A stretch of DNA of 64,000 bases. Source: Tillus elongatus. Taxonomy: Eukaryota; Arthropoda; Insecta; Coleoptera; Cleridae. The notes under the pieces are model-generated. The model made no database searches. It saw only the letters and a program-made list of their open reading frames with translations, and had not been told where the DNA came from. A program made the position numbers and the translations under genes. Where the stretch lies: NCBI GenBank assembly GCA_964006375.1, contig OZ023267.1:29324739-29388738 (forward strand), in the 5' to 3' direction. How positions within the stretch are numbered: the first letter of the stretch is position 1; the number at the start of each line of letters is the position of its first letter. Of the stretch, positions 1 through 11,216 are shown piece by piece.

Positions 1-3000
1 GTGTGTCTGCAAATACGTTGTTTCTTATGGAAAAAACGTATCAAAAGCTCTATATTAGATAAAAATACATGTAATCTTATGGAAAATAGAAACGATTTAA
101 GGTGTGAGCAGGGGCCTTTTCTGCAAACACTAATAATGAGATGATGTCATCTTTTCGGTTTGTACTAGACAAGCTCAAACACGAATAATGGGGTGATTGA
201 ACAGATATAACACAAGATAACATTCGCCAAGGTCATCAACTGACAGGTTGTTTACCTCTAAGCGGGCCTCTCTCTTTCGTATATTAAACAGAGTGTACAA
301 GCTCAAACACGAATAATGGGGTGATTGAACAGATATAACACAAGATAACATTCGGCAAGGTCATCAACTGACAGGTTGTTTACCCCTAAGCGAGCCTCTC
401 TCTTGCGTATATTAAACAGAGTGTACAAGCTCAAACAGAATCAAGGTTAACAAACTGTAAAACGTTGCTTATCCTTTTGTAGGTCCCACTCTCTTACGTC
501 TGTTTGTTAAACACCAGGTACAGACTCAACAAGATTATCTATGATACTTGTTGGACAATCAATTGTCTGTCTGTCTGTTTCCTAAACACAGGAGACACTT
601 GGACCAAAGAACATGGCTATTTGCTACGTTTTACCTGTGTTACACACTCTAACTGTTGTTAACCAACTGTCTGTCTGTCTGTCTGTTATTACACAGCTCT
701 GTCAGTCTAAGCAAAGACAACAACAAGTTGTCATGACACGCTTGTTACACGGCTGTATAAGCTCAAACAAGATTATCTAAGATACTTGTTGGCATTCGAT
801 TGTCTGTCTGTCTGTTGTTACACACATCCATTAGTCTAACCAAAGACATCGAGCTGTCATGACGTGTTTGTTAAACAGCTGTACAACAAGGTTCTATATG
901 ATGCTTGTTAGGGGCAATCAATTGTCTGTCTGTCTGTGTTATTACATACCTCTGTCTTCTCAGTCTAAGCAAAGACTTTGAACTGTCATGACGTGTTTGT
1001 TAAACAGCATGTATAAGCTTCAACAATGGCTATTAATTGTCTGTATGTCTGTTTCCTCAACACAGAAGACACTTGAACCAAAGAACATGACTGTTTGCTG
1101 TGTTTTACCAGTGTTACTGGCTCTAGTTGTTGTTAAACTGCTGTCTGTCTGTCTGTATGTCTGTTATTACATACATCTGTTTGCCTGTAGGTAAATACAT
1201 CAAGCTGTTCTGTGTGTTATATCCTTTCAAACAGCGTGTACAAGCTTCAACAATGGCAATCAATTGTTTGTTTGTCTGTTTCCTCTACACAGGAGACACT
1301 TGGACCAAAGAATATGACTGTTTTGCTGTGTTTTACCTGTGTTACTCGCTCTAGTTGTTGTTAAACTGCTGTCTGTCTGTCTGTCTGTTTGTTATTACAA
1401 ACGCATCAGTCTAAGTAAAGACATCAAGCTGTCATGACGTGTTTGTTAAACAGCATGTACAAGCTTCAACAATGGCTATCAGTTATTTGTTTGTCTGTCT
1501 GTTTCCTCAACACAAGAGACACTTGGCTATTTTGTGATACGTTTAGCAGTGTTACACGCTCTAACTGTTGTTAAACACCTGTTTGTCTGTCTGTTTGTTA
1601 TTACAAACACATCTGTCTGTCAGTCTAAGTAAAGACATCAAGCTGTTCTGTGTGTTATATCCTTTCAAACAGCGTGTACAAGCTTCAACAATGGCAATCA
1701 ATTGTTTGTTTGTCTGTCTGTTTTCCTTTAACACAGGAGACACTTGAACCAAAGAACATGGCTATTTGCTACGTTTTAGCAGTGTTACACGCTCTAACTG
1801 TTGTTAAACTGTTGTTTGTCTGTCTGTCAGTCTAAGTAAAGACATCAAGCTGTCCTGTGTGTTATATCCTTTCAAACAGCGTGTACAAGTTCTAACAATG
1901 GCAATCAGTTCTCTGTCTGTTTCCTCAACACAGGAGACACTTGGCTATTTTTAATACGTTTAGCGTTACACGCTCTAACTGATGTTAAACAGCTGTCTGT
2001 CTGTCTGTTTGTTATTACAAACACATCTGTCTGTCAGTCTAAGCAAAGCCTTCGTGTTGGCATGACGTGTATATCCTTTCAAACAGCGTGTACAAGCTTC
2101 AACAATGGTAATCAATTGTCTGTCTGTCTGTCTCCTCAACACATGAGACACTTGAACCAAAGAATATGACTATTTTGTTACGTTTTACCTATGTTATTAG
2201 CTCTAACTGTCGTTAAACGGCTGTTTGTCTGTCTGTCTGTTATTACACAGCTCTGTCACTCCAAGCAAAGACAACAAGTTGTTATGACGACGTTTGTTAC
2301 ACGACTGTACAAGCTCAAACAAGATTATCTAAGATACTTGTTGGCATTCGATTGTCTGTCTGTCTGTTGTTACACACATCCACTAGTCTAAGCAAAGCCT
2401 TCGTGCTGTCATGACGTGTGTGTCACAACAACACGTAGAAGCTTCAGCAAGGTTCCATATGATACTCGTTGGGGCAATCTATTGTCTGTATGTCTGTTGT
2501 TACACACATCCATTAGTCTAAGCAAAGCCTTCGTGCTGTCATGACGTGTGTTATATCCTTTCAAACAACGTGTACAAGCTCTAACAATGGTATTCAATTG
2601 TTTGTCTGTCTGTCTGTCTGTTGTTACACAGCTCTGTCACTCTAACCAAAGACAACAAGTTGTTACGACAACGTTTGTTAAACAGCTGTTTCCTCAACAC
2701 AGAAGACACTTGAACCAAAGAACATGGCTGTGTTACTTGCTCTAGTTGTTGTTGTTAAACTGCTGTCTGTCTGTCTGTTATTATTACAGCTCTGTTTGCC
2801 CAGGCAAAGACATCGAGATGTCATGACACGTTTGTTACACGGCTGTATAAGCTCAAACAAGATTATCTATGATACTTGTGGGGGGCAATCTATTGTCTGT
2901 ATGTCTGTTGTTACACACATCCATTAGTCTAAGCCAAGCCTTCGTGCTGTCATGACGTGTGTTATATATCCTTTCAAACAACATGTACAAGCTCCAACAA

Positions 3001-3163
3001 TGACCATTAGTTGTCTGTCTGTTTCCTCAACACAGGAGACACTTGGCTATTTTGTGATACGTTTTAGCTGTGTTACACGCTCTAACTGTTGTTAAACAGC
3101 TGTTTGTCTGTTTGTCTTTTATTACACAGCTCTGTCAGTCTAAGTAAAGACTTCGAGCTGTCA

Positions 3164-3166
<3 letters not shown>
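1..3166. repeat. CTGT-rich tandem repeat block (minisatellite)
   Basis: The block is built from degenerate units of about 180-235 bp. Each unit contains a TCTGTCTGTCTGTTATTACA-like stretch, a block near TCTAAGCAAAGACATC, a block near CATGACGTGTTTGTTAAAC and a block near CAACACAGGAGACACTTG. Landmarks such as TCTAACTGTTGTTAA recur near 649, 1560, 1793 and 3081, with variants near 1121, 1351, 1976, 2202 and 2741. Reading frames of 60-75 codons occur on both strands, but they only follow the repeat and are not genes. Confidence 0.85.
171..426. repeat. 128-bp tandem duplication
   Basis: Two nearly identical 128-bp units start at 171 and 299, each beginning AAGCTCAAACACGAATAATG. A third unit starts at 427 and diverges quickly. 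The few differences between the units suggest recent amplification at the left edge of the CTGT-rich block. Confidence 0.85.

Positions 3167-3218
<52 letters not shown>
3167..3218. repeat. (GT)n microsatellite
   Basis: An uninterrupted GT run of about 50 bp closes the CTGT-rich tandem block on its right side. Confidence 0.95.
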
Positions 3219-3219
<1 letters not shown>

Positions 3220-3884
3220 ACAATCAACAACAGCGTCTATATGTTTTGTTTGGTTCAAGTGGATGTCATTAAACAACTGTGTTATTTCTATAACGGGGCC
3301 CCATTCAAGACCTCAACATACGTTAGTGTGTGCTAAGCCGTGAAACAAGTATGACGTCTCTTGCTGTATGTAAGTATACTATTATATTATTTATGTTTAC
3401 ATACAAACATTACTTATCAAACAATCCTCGTATATCAAAGTTAATTTAGTTGTTTTAAATCGAGTTTTGTTACTTGTGTGTTTTTGATCACTCCCTATAT
3501 AAATTTAGATTCATTCATTCAAAATACAAACACACTAACATAAACAAACACGACGGCAATAAAACCAAGTCCCCGAGTTTTATTAGGCTATTAAAATAAT
3601 CTCATTAACATATCTAGATGTAAATACGTTTTTCTTATTGATATAGTTTACTTCAAACGTTTTTTGTTATTAAAATGATATTAGATAGGTAAATTGGAAC
3701 GTCTTTTAAATTTCTTTTTACTATAAAATATAAACAATTGTTTTTAACATTACAGTTCCTATTATTCAAATTGGAATGTAATAGAGATACAACCCCTGCC
3801 TACACACATCAGCCTCATAAACTCGTTTTATGTAACAGGTTTTTGTTTTATATATACCCACTGATAACAAACTTTCATCGTATG
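3219..3884. other. AT-rich non-coding stretch
   Basis: I see no coding frame with recognisable similarity and no structured repeat here. The upstream part of the KIAA1549-like gene lies outside the window, so this is probably intron of that gene. Confidence 0.4.
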
Positions 3885-3960
3885 TCTGAATAGCATAATC
3901 GGTTTAGGGACGTTTGCATATCTTAGTAAGCTGTATGGTTGGGGGTTCGAATCTAATTCA
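3885..3960 (+). mobile_element. tRNA-derived SINE head (probable)
   Basis: A box A-like TAGCATAATCGG at 3891 and a box B-like GGTTCGAATCT at 3944-3954 sit about 53 bp apart, which is the spacing of a tRNA internal promoter. The flanks do not form a good acceptor stem, so a SINE head or tRNA pseudogene is more likely than a working tRNA gene. Confidence 0.5.
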
Positions 3961-4086
3961 ATCTAATTTCAGGCGAACGCTTTTCTTTCAAAAATCATAT
4001 TTCAAATTAAATTCAAAATTTCAAATTACCCGCTCAATATATCTTCCTAATATATGTATGTGTGTGTGTGACTAAACCGAATGACT

Positions 4087-4184
4087 GTGTCCAACAGATG
4101 TCTCCCATCGAGCTAGAGAATATTCTCTACACTCTACAACTTTACAAATAGAATATTCTCTAGCTCAATGAGTCATATCTCTGG
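4087..4184. repeat. 98-bp imperfect hairpin with GAATATTC palindromes
   Basis: Arms at 4110-4127 and 4149-4166 match at 17 of 18 positions, and the outer sequences also pair loosely. Each arm contains the palindrome AGAGAATATTCTCT, which includes an nGAAnnTTCn core. It lies at the left of the TTAATAAACAAA repeat and may mark an end of the truncated foldback element. Confidence 0.6.
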
Positions 4185-4311
4185 ACACAACAGACAGAAA
4201 TTTTCAAACAAATTCAAATTTCCCGCCAAAAACGAAATACCCTAACAAACTTCAATACACCTTAACAACAACAACACAATAAACAAACCAAACAGCTGTG
4301 TTTACGAACAC

Positions 4312-4490
4312 CTAACCTTAATAAACAAAATACATAACCTTAATAAACAAACAGATGCATGGTAATCAACACACATGACATAACCTTAATAAACAAATAC
4401 AAACATAACCTTAATAAACAAACAGATGACACGTGAGCGAACATAACCTTAATAAACAAATACATAACCTTAATAAACAATCAGACAAAC
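4312..4490. repeat. AACCTTAATAAACAAA minisatellite
   Basis: AACCTTAATAAACAAA recurs at irregular short spacing, with ACACATG-like spacers between copies. The CTTAACCTAACAAACACGTG repeats inside the KilA-N element at 17.4-17.7 kb have a similar composition, which supports kinship of the two loci. Confidence 0.75.
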
Positions 4491-4509
4491 ACACACATGG
4501 AGAGCTAAC

Positions 4510-4964
4510 CTGACTTGTAGATATCTATGAACACACAGGTCAGACATCTTGGAACGCTTGTAACGACATCTCAGGTTAGTTCCATAGAGAGAACCCGGGT
4601 TGCAACTGTCTATGACAGGTCAGCCATCTTGGAATGCTTGTGACGTCATCTCAGGTTAGTTCCATAGAGAGAACCCGGCTTGCGACTGTCTATGACAGGT
4701 CAGCCATCTTGGAATGCTTGTGACGTCATCTGACAGGTCAGGTGACATTTGACGTTGACACATGTCAGGTCAGGTGACAGCTGACGTTGACAGCTGTCAG
4801 GTTAGCTGACAGCTGACAGCTGTCAGGTCAGTGACATTTGACACCTGTCAAATCTGACAGGTCAGCTGTCAACTGTCACAGGTCTGCGCAGGTCAGCGCA
4901 TGCGCATGACTCGCGCATGCGCAGTAAAAAGTGGAGGGGATGGACCCAGGTGGGGCCCTATCTA

Positions 4965-4966
<2 letters not shown>
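4510..4966. mobile_element. TGACAG-rich arm of a truncated foldback (Maverick-like) element
   Basis: Three units of 78-80 bp (from about 4536, 4614 and 4694, each containing CATCTTGGAATGCTTG or a close variant) are followed by dense TGACAG/CTGTCA motifs. Next come CGCATGCGCA motifs and a terminus reading AAGTGGAGGGG ... CTATCTACT. This order matches the right arm of the element at 16378-18071, which ends in CTATCTACT. No matching left terminus is visible, so only part of the element survives. Confidence 0.65.

Positions 4967-5041
<75 letters not shown>
4967..5041. repeat. (TA)n microsatellite 1
   Basis: A nearly pure TA array of about 75 bp joins the foldback terminus on its left to a copy of repeat family M3 on its right. 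Confidence 0.95.
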
Positions 5042-5048
<7 letters not shown>

Positions 5049-5160
5049 TATAAAAATTGAAACTGGCCCCGGATATGGGTCCTAGTTCGCGCTCATTTGA
5101 AAAAAATTTTGCAGTCTCACCATCGATACCTCGTTTATTTTTTTATAAAAAGTCACTAAA
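5042..5160 (+). repeat. M3 repeat copy (array-adjacent)
   Basis: It begins AAACATATAAAAATTGAAAC, continues through CCCCGGATATGGGTCCTAG and ends in a GTCACTAAAAATTG-type hairpin remnant. The same module flanks most (TA)n arrays in the window. Confidence 0.8.
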
Positions 5161-5292
5161 AATTGTAAAGCTGATTTTGCAAACTTGGGGAAAATGCAGC
5201 TTAGGAGGATAATAATGTGCTAATGACTAATCAAAGCTACAGCCAGTAATACGAAACACACACGCGCGCACAGACACTCTGTCCAAAGCATT

Positions 5293-5393
<101 letters not shown>

Positions 5394-5443
5394 ATTCGTT
5401 GTGATACTTTTAACGTGAACATATAATTTTCCATTGTTTTTAG

Positions 5444-5634
5444 AGGTAATCTTTCTGAAAAGTCCATATCAAGACAGAACGTATCGTTTTGAAGACTTTT
5501 TCTGGACTGGTTCCGGCGATGGAAGTGAAGAAGACGACTATACAATTGGATCTGATGGCTCTTCAACAGTTTACAAGACAAAAACTGTCATTTCTACTGT
5601 TTATATGGAAACACCATCGGAGGCGTATAATACA
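5444..5634 (+). CDS. KIAA1549-like membrane protein, exon A (internal)
   Basis: This is the first exon of the gene visible here; earlier exons lie upstream of the window. The acceptor TTGTTTTTAG precedes 5444 and the donor GTAAGC follows 5634. The exon begins with two bases of a split codon and ends in phase 0, matching exon B. It encodes a Ser/Thr-rich acidic extracellular segment containing SGDGSEEDDYTIGSDGSS, and then STVYKTKTV. Nothing here is catalytic. Assignment to the same gene as exons B-H rests on orientation, phase and a consistent extracellular composition. The family name comes from the downstream exons. An ordinary intron follows, containing a piggyBac and a Penelope-like insertion. 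Confidence 0.65.
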
Positions 5635-6352
5635 GTAAGCTATCTATCCAAACATTATTTACCTTTAGAAGTTAACGAGCTTAAAGGTAGACAAACAATT
5701 TTTTCGTAACAAAATAAGTAACAACCTAATCCTTTAATATACATTTGTTTATCTTTTGACACCTAATGTTTTTTTTCTATCAAGGTTCTGATGCTTGTAT
5801 GTCTTTAAATCTTGTATATTGCAAAAATCTTTAAGAAATAAGAAATACCAAATTATGAAAAATTGTATGGACAATAAATATATAGGGTGTTATAAATAGA
5901 TGGCACCGCTATTGTTATTTCCTAAAGGGTAAGAGGTACAACGTCGGTACATTACGGATATGCTGTACAACATAGTAAGCGACTTTTAGTGTTGACCAGG
6001 TCATTAAATACGCTGACCAGGCCATTGTTTAGTCATTACGAATATGGGATTTTGTAACGACATGACTAAGAGATCATGACCTAGTCTGTGCCGAAATTTG
6101 CCGTACCTTATTTTGTGAGTAATTGTCCGTGGCAGATATAAGTACTTGATGATGATTTTTCATGTCAAAATGTCATCAATAAATGTCACATGGATGTGTA
6201 AAAGGAGTGTAAAACTGATATAAATAATGAAATATAAGGTACAGGTCCGTCTTTAAAAAAATGGTTGGCATTAGTAACTTCAAAGAAAAACATTGTACAA
6301 TCACTTTACTAACGCCAGTTTACAGAGAAGAAGGAAAACTAATATTTTTCCT
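5635..6352 (+). other. intron A-B, part before piggyBac
   Basis: Non-coding AT-rich sequence. A motif TATAGGGTGTTATAAATAG near 5882 resembles the ACACCCTGTAT ends seen at 18.3-18.4 kb. I see nothing else structured. Confidence 0.5.
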
Positions 6353-8772
6353 TTAACCCTTTTCCGGCGATGCGGAGTCTCTGGGACTCTTGGAAGTATA
6401 AACTGTTTAGTAACTATTGTATTTGTTAATCAGGCATCACGTGTTCTTTAGTATCTTTCAGTCGTGAGGTGATCAGTCACGTGCTCAGTCGACTTCAGTC
6501 TATCATCAAAGCAAGTGTGTATTACAAAGGTCTTAGAGTCCGTGGGACTCCGCGACACAGTGTAATATTTTCAATTTTAGTAAATATGTCCGACAACCCA
6601 AAAAAGTTAGAATGAGAGATCCTAACTTTGAGGAAACTGTGCTAAAATCGTTTGAGGAATGTGACACAGAGTTATCAGACCAAGATGCCGATCCTGATAG
6701 CAATATTACTACTGATAATGCTATCACAAGTGATCACGAAACAGCTAGTGAACTTTCCGGTAGTAAATCTGATGACCAAGATGAGATGCAAGTTACTGAA
6801 AGTGAAAAGGATAATGACACAATTGATACAGTTAAGAAATATTTCTATGGAAAAAACAGATATAAATGGGCTGACACTGAACCAACCCGAAAGGTAAGAA
6901 CACCAGCTCGCAATATATTGAAGTTGCCAGGAAATAAAAGTACTTTGCCAAAAATTGAACCGGTGAATGCATGGCAGAAATTTTCCTCACAACATATACT
7001 GGATATCGTTGTGCAGTATACAAATTTGAAAATTCAAGATTTTCGTAATAAGTCATCAGGCAGTCAGAATCGCACAGAATACAGGGAAACAAATTCTGTT
7101 GAAATAAATTGTTTTCTGGGATTATATTAACTGCTGATTTTAAATCTAATACCGAGGCTATTGAATCAATTTCTTCAACAGACGGAACCGGTCGGGAAAT
7201 TTTTCGGCTGGTAATGTCAGCAAAAGGATTTGCTGTTTTGTTAACTTGCCTAAGGTTCGATACCCACGAGGAAAGAATTCTAAGAGTGAAAACGGATCCA
7301 GCTGCAGGGATTTCAGATATTTATGAAAAATTCAATCGAAATTCACAATTAGCCTACTCGTTGTGAGCTAATGCAATTGTGGATGAAATGTTGGTCGGCT
7401 TCAGGGGCAGGTGTAAATTCAAAATGTATTTACCGAGCAAACCCGTGAAATATGGGTTAAAAGTACAATGTCTTGTTGACGCTCGAACCCACTACATATA
7501 TAATACATATATTTACTGTGGCAAGGGCACTGATTCATTCAAAGATGTTACAGATGAAGAACAACGGTTCACTATTCCAACACAAGCTGTTGTTCGTCTT
7601 TGTAAGCCTATATTTGGAAACAACAGAAACATTACCGCTGATAATTGGTACTCTTCAATAGAGCTTACAGACTATCTCATCAGAAATAAACTTACTTACG
7701 TTGGGACTATGAAAAAAAACGGGAAATACCCAAGGAATTTTTACCCTCAAAAACAAGACAGGTGGGATCTACATTGTATGGCTTTACAAGTAATAAAATA
7801 TTGATTTCTAGAGTACCAAAGAAAAACAAAGCCGTTGTCGTGATTTCTTCGATGCATCACTGCATACAGGATGATTACGGTTTGCCTGAAATTAATGTCT
7901 ATTATAATAATACAAAATCTGGAGTGGGTGTTGTCGATAAAAAATACTGTAAATATTGCTGTAGCAGAAGAACACAACGTTGGCCTATGGCTTTGTTTTA
8001 TAGATTTCTGGATATGTATTCAATAAATGCATATATCCACCAGTCTTGTGCCAACGCGAATCAGCTAGACAGACTCAATTTTTTTACATTATTGGCCAAA
8101 CAACTAAATGAACCGCTCCTTCGTAAAAGATCTCAGTAAACAAATTTACCAAGAGAGCTAAAAGCAGGTATTTGCAGAATTTTGAAGCTGGTACCTGAGG
8201 CACCAGCTGAAGTTCAAGAAGTGTTGCTTAGAAATCAGAGGAAGTATTGTTCCATCTGTGACCCAAAATTTAAAAGAAAAACTGTTTATTTATTTGTTGA
8301 ATCAATAAACCTATTTGTTTGCAATGCTCTAAAAAATATGTGTTCAATGTATTGAAAATCTAGAAGTCTCTTAAATATATTACTTTTTATAGTAGGCGTT
8401 TTTAAACCAATGTCAGTTTTTTACATTTTTAATTAAGAAGTTACTTTAATCTCTTTTTTGTAGCTTGGACCTTAGTAAACATGTTTTTAATACGAACATT
8501 TTTAATTTTATAGTTTTCAAGAAACTAAGAGTAGTAACGTTTATTGTTGTTAAAAAAACACATTTTAGTCCTACATTTTCTTTGGCTTAGTTTGTTACTC
8601 AGTTCGTTATAAATATAAATGTTGTTTTCTTGCATGTCTTTGATTATTTATACAACAAAAACAAAGCAGTTTTTTCAATAACATTGAAAAAACACCTTTT
8701 TTATTTTGGAGTCCCAAAGACTCCGAAACGCACTGAGTGTTCAAATTTCTGGCAACGCCGGTTAAGGGTTAA
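6353..8772 (+). mobile_element. piggyBac element with TTAA target sites
   Basis: A 2412-bp element (6357-8768) is flanked by TTAA at 6353-6356 and 8769-8772. The terminal inverted repeats are CCCTTTTCCGGCG and, read inward from the right, CCCTTAACCGGCG. Subterminal repeats based on GGAGTC..TGGGACTC occur near 6376, 6536 and 8707. The TTAA duplication and the CCC ends are hallmarks of the piggyBac superfamily. The element lies in intron A-B in the same orientation as the host gene. Confidence 0.9.
6586..8355 (+). pseudogene. piggyBac transposase, frameshifted
   Basis: This is a DDE/D-type transposase relic broken into at least four pieces. A start at 6586 runs nine codons to a stop. The main frame resumes at 6612-7130 with an acidic N-terminal region. 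Then come 7109-7363, 7379-7801 and 7762-8136, and an out-of-register tail reaches about 8355. Visible family motifs are VDEMLVGFRGRC (first Asp), TADNWYSS (second Asp), and GVVDKK with RRTQRWPMALFYRFLD (third Asp region). A C-terminal Cys-rich stretch with CSICDPKF is present. Several frameshifts and stops (for example 7364-7366 and 8137-8139) mean it cannot make a full transposase. The intact ends could still be mobilised in trans. Confidence 0.9.
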
Positions 8773-9414
8773 ACGTTTTCTCTTATAATCAAAACTATAA
8801 TATATTTAAAGAATAAATTTGTTCAAAGTTTTGAACGTTCGCCCGTATCTGCGAGATATAAAAAAAATGGCAACCTTGATACCATACACTTACTACATAC
8901 AGACTTGGAGACTACTTCTCTGGCTTCACTGTTGGTTTTCGTTTTTGTAGGTGAAGGACGTAGCCAGCGCGTGAGCTAACTGGAGCAAGTGGCCCTTCGA
9001 ATTCTGGATGTCCTAGGATGTTGTTCAACGTTTCTGTGACTATAGTTTCGCTGCTTGACAGCATTCTCAGACAGATCAAAATTGAATTAGTACGAAATCA
9101 TGACAACTACAAATAAAGATCTGTTGCTATGTTATGATATGATGTTTTGATCAAAAAATTTTTATCAAATTGAAAATAAAATGAAACACAGATGACAGAT
9201 GAAGCTTTCAAAATGTCTATGTGATGTATGTCAATATTTAACATAAAAATAGAACTAGCCTATAATAACTATGATAATAGTTATAACAATCAAATAACTA
9301 AACAATAACAGTATAAAAGCAGTCTCTATACAACGAAAATATCGACATACATCAACTCATTATCTTATTACAACTTGTTTGAAAGAATAGTTAAATTTAT
9401 TTTCTTTGACTTAT

Positions 9415-11060
9415 TTAATTAGAAAGAAGAATATCCAAGAAAGGGGAATTCATTAAATCAGTTTTCTCGTTTAAAACAAGGTAGTTATTGTCGTATGTGT
9501 GCTTTTTGACTTCTAAAGCTTCAAAAAAGTCTAGTTTACGTTTGTCATTATAAAAATGTAGTGGTTGTATGCGGTTATTTACTGTAGGTCTATGTTCGGT
9601 ATCAATAATGTGTTTTGCAAATGTAGATTTGTCAGCGTGGTTATTTCTAAATGCAGAAATATGTTCTTTGTATCGGGTGTTAAAATTTCTAGAAGTTTGA
9701 CCTATGTAGATTGCGTTACAATGTGTACAAGCTAATTTATAAACTCCAACTTTTGTCAGGAAACAAGATTTTTCTTTCGCGTTAAATAACAAATCACGTG
9801 TCGTGTTGTAAGATTTAACAGCTACCTTTGTATTTGTACAGGTATTTAAAATTTTTGAAATATTTTCTGAAATGGTTTCAAAATAAGTTATCGAAACGTA
9901 TCTGTTGTCTTCTTTGTCTCTAATATTTGGATAAATTAAATTAATCGCTAATTTGTATTCTTTTCTCTCTATCATTTTATTTATTATTTTAACAGAGTAG
10001 CCATTATTAAATGCTATTTGCTTAATTATTGAAATTTCTTTTTCAAAATTGTTTTGTGACTGTGACATAGGTATTGAAAATGCACGATGTATCATAGAAT
10101 GGTAGGCTGAGAGCTTTTGTGAAAAAGGGTGACATGAATCGTATGGTATGGTTGTGTCAGTGTAAGTTGGTTTCCTATATATTGAAAAGTCAAATGAATT
10201 ATTTTCTAACTTTCTAATTGTTAAGTCTAAAAAATTTATACAACTGTTAGCTTCTTCTTCTAAAGCAAACTTAATATCAACTGTTAGCTTCTTCTTCTAA
10301 AGCAAACTTAATATTTGTGTGAAAGTTATTAATAAAATTCAAAAATTCATTTAATTCTGTATGACTACCTTGAAAACATGCTAAAATATCATCTACGTAT
10401 CTGTACCAAAAGACAATATTATACGAAAGTTCTGATGTTAAAATTTGGTTTTCTAAGTTTTACATAAATATGTTGGCTAATAAAGGTGACAATGAACTAC
10501 CCATTGGTAGACCTTCATTTTGCATATAAGTTTTATTATTAAATTTAAAATAATTTTGTTTTATACATTCGTTAAAAAGATTCATCATTTCTTGTCTTTT
10601 TATGACATTTACGTTCTTTTCTATTAAAACGTTTTCTAATAGAGGTAAACATTCCCTAGGGGGTATCTTAGAATACATGCTACAAACATCAAACGAGACT
10701 AATTTATTATTTGTGGGAATAATTAAGTTGTTTAATTTTTGTGTAAGTTCATAAGAATTCTTAATTGAATATTTTGGAAAGTAATTGTATTCTCTAATAA
10801 GTGAAACCAGTTTGCTCGCGATCTTATGATTAGGTGTATTAACATAGCTAACTACTGGCCTTACCGGTATATATGGCTTATGTATTTTCAGGTGGCCATA
10901 CATTTTTGGTGGTTGCGGGCTTTTATATAAAAGATTATTTTTTTCTTGTTGACTAAACAGAGGCACATTTTTAAGTTCATTTTTTAGTTTTGTCTGAAAT
11001 GCGTTTGTTGGGTCTCTCCTAATTTCTGTTAAATTTTCTGTAGTAATAAAATCATTAATT
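9415..11060 (-). pseudogene. Penelope-like reverse transcriptase with GIY-YIG endonuclease, broken
   Basis: Read on the - strand, the N-terminal part (RRDPTNAFQTKLKNELKN) is followed by RT motifs PKMYGHLKIHKP, PVRPVVSYVNTP, LVSFDVCSMYSKIPP and EGLPMGSSLSPLLANIF. After a stop near 10457 comes the catalytic YRYVDDILACF. The C-terminal piece (9415-10095) carries the GIY-YIG-type endonuclease: GVYKLACTHCNAIYIGQTSR, then RYKEH and FAKHI. A 37-bp direct duplication at 10242-10315 breaks the frame between the RT and endonuclease parts. The RT lineage is the telomerase-related Penelope group. The gene is inactive. Confidence 0.88.
10242..10315. repeat. 37-bp direct duplication inside the Penelope gene
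   Basis: Two tandem copies beginning AACTGTTAGCTTCTTCTTCT occur at 10242 and 10279. Since 37 is not a multiple of three, the duplication shifts the reading frame. Confidence 0.9.
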
Positions 11061-11089
11061 TTAATGTTATATGCGTCCCTACTGACACA

Positions 11090-11216
11090 GAAGACAACAG
11101 ATACGTTTCGATAACTTATTTTGGAACCACGACACGTGATTTGTTATTTAACGCGAAAGAAAAATCTTGTTTCCTGACAAAAGCTGGAGTTTATAAATTA
11201 GCTTGTACACATTGTA
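11090..11216 (+). pseudogene. inverted copy of a Penelope endonuclease segment
   Basis: On the + strand this stretch encodes RDLLFNAKEKSCFL and GVYKLACTHCN. It is the same segment found on the - strand at about 9715-9840, in the opposite orientation. It runs straight into the right inverted arm at 11217. The layout suggests that template switching or twin priming created a foldback end. Confidence 0.8.

Noticed and set aside
988..2927. Open frames of 60-75 codons on both strands in the CTGT-rich array
   Set aside because: They recur once per repeat unit, occur on both strands, and encode only repeat-derived VCLSVC-like sequence.
4900..5085. Poly-Tyr-Ile frames across TA arrays (also at 14.7, 22.5, 46.8, 54.0, 55.2 and 58.5 kb)
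   Set aside because: They are translations of (TA)n and have no gene support.
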